Below are positions 4,668 to 6,740 of a stretch of DNA of 6,740 bases, piece by piece (position 1 is the first letter of the stretch; the number at the start of each line of letters is the position of its first letter). This DNA is from Xanthobacteraceae bacterium (lineage in GTDB: Bacteria; Pseudomonadota; Alphaproteobacteria; Rhizobiales; Xanthobacteraceae). The notes under the pieces were generated by a model that was given only the letters and a program-made list of their open reading frames with translations, was not told where the DNA came from and ran no database searches. Position numbers and translations under genes: made by a program. The stretch is from positions 1-6,740 of the forward strand of contig JASHRR010000179.1 of assembly GCA_030037185.1 (NCBI GenBank). The letters run 5' to 3'.

Positions 4668-6740
4668 AACCAAGAACCCCGGCGAGAAGACCTTGACGGT
4701 CACCCCGACCAAGACGTTGACGCTCAAACGCAGCGTCGAGCAGGGGGTGGTGCGCCAAAGTTTCAGCCATGGTCGCACCAAAGCGGTTGTGGTCGAAAAG
4801 GTCAGGCGGCGGTCAGTGGGTCCTGGCGACGGCAAAACCGCCGAGGCGGCGCCGAGCTCCGGGCCGGCCGTTGCCGCGCCGCGGCGGGGAGTGGCAGGCG
4901 GCGCCGCCCCGGCCTCGGGTACCTCGGGCGGCAAACCGGCCGGCGTGGTGCTGCGTCAGCTCACCGAGGAAGAGCGCACGGCTCGGGCTCACGCGCTTGC
5001 GGAATCGAAGGTCAACGAGGCCGAGGAGCGCCGGCTCGCCGAAGAAGCGGCGCGCAGGCGGGCGGAAAAGGAAACCGCCGAGCGCGCCGAGCGCGAGGCC
5101 GCCGAGGCGCGCAAGCGCGAAGAGGAAGAGCGCCGCCGCAACGAGGAGGAAGCCAAGCGCAAGGCCGAGACCGAGGCCAAGAAGCGTTTTGGAGATGAAG
5201 AAGCCAAACCGAAGACGGTCGCGCCATCTCAGACCACGACGGCCGCGCCGGTGAGTGCGCGTCATATCGTCCAGGAAGCCGAGGAGGAGGAGGCACCGCG
5301 ACCAGCCCGTCGCGGCGCCAGCGCCCGCCCGGCCCCGGCCCCCAAGCCGGTTCGAGGCGGAGCGGAGAGGCGCCGCGGGCGGCTCACGCTGGTGACCGCG
5401 CTGCAGGCCGACGAGGAGCGAGAGCGGTCAGTTGCATCGTTTCGACGCCGCACTCAGCGCCTCAAAGGTCACGCTGCCCACGAGACCAAGGAAAAACTGG
5501 TGCGGGAAGTGACGATCCCGGAGGCCATTACGATCCAGGAGCTTGCCAACCGCATGTCCGAACGCGCGGTGGACGTGATCAAGCTCTTGATGAAGCAAGG
5601 CCAGATGGCCAAGATCACCGACACGATCGATGCCGATACCGCCCAGCTGATCGCCGAGGAACTCGGTCATTCGGTAAGACGTGTTGCCGAATCGGACGTC
5701 GAAGAAGGCCTGTTCGACGAGGCCGACGATCCGGCCACGCTGCATCCGCGACCGCCGGTGGTAACCATTATGGGCCATGTCGACCACGGCAAGACCTCGC
5801 TGCTCGACGCCATCCGGGCCACCAATGTGGCGGGCGGAGAGGCGGGCGGTATCACCCAGCACATCGGCGCTTATCAGGTCATCTCGCCGACCGGCTCGAA
5901 GATCACCTTCATCGATACGCCGGGCCATGCGGCGTTCACCTCGATGCGAGCCCGCGGCGCCAGGGTCACCGACGTGGTGGTACTGGTGGTCGCAGCCGAC
6001 GACGGCGTGATGCCGCAGACGGTCGAGGCGATCCAGCACGCCAAAGCCGCCAAGGTGCCGATGATCGTCGCAATCAACAAGATCGACCGACCGGATGCTA
6101 AGCCGGAGCGGGTGCGAACCGAGCTGCTGCAGCACGAGGTACAGGTCGAATCGCTCGGCGGAGAGGTGCTTGACGTCGCCGTTTCGGCCACCAAGAAGAT
6201 CAACCTTGAGGCTCTATTGGAAGCAATCGGGTTGCAGGCCGAGATCCTCGATCTGCGGGCCAACCCGGATCGGCCAGCCGAAGGCACGGTGATCGAGGCG
6301 AAGCTTGACCGTGGCCGGGGCCCGGTGGCAACGGTCCTGGTGCAGCGCGGTACGCTTCGCGGCGGCGACATCGTGGTCGCCGGCGCCGAGTGGGGCCGCG
6401 TGCGGGCACTGGTGTCGGATACCGGCGAGACCGTGACCGCAGCCGGCCCCTCTACTCCCGTGGAGGTTCTTGGCTTCAACGGCACGCCGGAAGCCGGCGA
6501 CCGCCTGGCGGTGGTGGACAGCGAAGCGCGTGCCCGCGAAGTCACCGAATACCGCGCCCGCCAGAAACGCGACAAGATCGCCGCCCGGGCGAGCGGCAAG
6601 CGCGGATCGCTTGAGCAGATGATGAATCAGCTCAAGACCTCCGGGCGCAAGGAGTTCCCGCTCGTCATCAAGGGCGACGTGCAGGGCTCGGTCGAAGCGA
6701 TCGCGAGTGCGCTTGAGAAGCTCGGCACGCCGGAAGTCGG
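4660..6740 (+). CDS. infB: Translation initiation factor IF-2, 3' end outside the window
   Basis: The frame is open from ATG 4660 to the window edge, giving 693 complete codons. IF2 is a GTPase that places formyl-Met-tRNA on the 30S and drives subunit joining. The N-terminus (about 12-52, [20 protein letters not shown] and a basic run) is the alphaproteobacterial IF2-associated segment. A low-complexity linker and a highly charged Glu/Arg/Ala helix (about 105-185, probable coiled coil) follow, then a second Pro/Ala/Arg linker. [24 protein letters not shown] leads to the IF2_N domain (about 282-350). The G domain (about 365-535) has G1 GHVDHGKT (372-379), G2 GGITQHIG (396-403), G3 DTPGH (419-423), G4 NKID (473-476) and a G5-like SAT (509-511), all in place for a working GTPase. 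Domain II (about 537-625) is complete, and domain III has begun at [20 protein letters not shown] when the window ends. The initiator-tRNA-binding C-terminal domain is not visible. Confidence 0.97.
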   Translation, partial: MTETKNPGEKTLTVTPTKTLTLKRSVEQGVVRQSFSHGRTKAVVVEKVRRRSVGPGDGKTAEAAPSSGPAVAAPRRGVAGGAAPASGTSGGKPAGVVLRQLTEEERTARAHALAESKVNEAEERRLAEEAARRRAEKETAERAEREAAEARKREEEERRRNEEEAKRKAETEAKKRFGDEEAKPKTVAPSQTTTAAPVSARHIVQEAEEEEAPRPARRGASARPAPAPKPVRGGAERRRGRLTLVTALQADEERERSVASFRRRTQRLKGHAAHETKEKLVREVTIPEAITIQELANRMSERAVDVIKLLMKQGQMAKITDTIDADTAQLIAEELGHSVRRVAESDVEEGLFDEADDPATLHPRPPVVTIMGHVDHGKTSLLDAIRATNVAGGEAGGITQHIGAYQVISPTGSKITFIDTPGHAAFTSMRARGARVTDVVVLVVAADDGVMPQTVEAIQHAKAAKVPMIVAINKIDRPDAKPERVRTELLQHEVQVESLGGEVLDVAVSATKKINLEALLEAIGLQAEILDLRANPDRPAEGTVIEAKLDRGRGPVATVLVQRGTLRGGDIVVAGAEWGRVRALVSDTGETVTAAGPSTPVEVLGFNGTPEAGDRLAVVDSEARAREVTEYRARQKRDKIAARASGKRGSLEQMMNQLKTSGRKEFPLVIKGDVQGSVEAIASALEKLGTPEV

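Noticed and set aside
5281..5292. GAG repeat that resembles a Shine-Dalgarno site for a short internal IF2 form
   Set aside because: No ATG, GTG or TTG in the infB frame follows at a suitable distance. The run simply encodes four Glu residues.

Overview
This window is from the chromosome of an alphaproteobacterium, most likely of the order Hyphomicrobiales (Bradyrhizobium/Rhodopseudomonas/Xanthobacteraceae-like). The evidence is high-GC coding sequence, the gene order rimP-nusA-ylxR-infB, an alphaproteobacterial RimP with a long basic tail, NusA and IF2 sequences of the rhizobial type, and a rimP leader terminator of the kind known from this class. I cannot fix the genus from sequence alone.

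Layout. Bases 1-125 hold the end of a beta-propeller (NHL-repeat) protein. A second, complete exported NHL protein follows at 152-1291. It resembles the lyase domain of peptidylglycine alpha-amidating enzyme (PAL). Bases 1292-1575 have no gene. They hold a probable sigma-70-type promoter (1396-1423), a leader RNA with a long imperfect hairpin (1442-1476), and a strong intrinsic terminator (1475-1506). From 1576 to the window end runs the conserved transcription/translation operon: rimP (30S maturation factor), nusA (elongation/antitermination factor), a ylxR-type RNA-binding protein fused to an L7Ae-like domain, and infB (initiation factor IF2), which is cut off by the window edge. All genes are on the + strand. 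Gaps are 3 bp (rimP-nusA) and 14 bp (nusA-ylxR), and ylxR overlaps infB by 8 bp, so the four are almost certainly co-transcribed.

How they work together. RimP matures the small subunit, NusA controls pausing, termination and antitermination, the YlxR/L7Ae protein is an RNA-binding accessory, and IF2 brings initiator tRNA to the 30S. The terminator ahead of rimP means RNA polymerase must read through, or be helped through, before the operon is made. Because the operon encodes NusA, feedback attenuation is a natural hypothesis. The PAL-like genes upstream look functionally unrelated and appear to be a separate unit.

I see no CRISPR array, transposon, tRNA/rRNA, phage or defence system, and nothing that I would call a wholly new biological system. 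The points most worth a second look are the rimP leader attenuator, the altered metal-site residue of the PAL-like protein, the hairpin-forming repeats in the tail of rimP, and the YlxR-L7Ae fusion.
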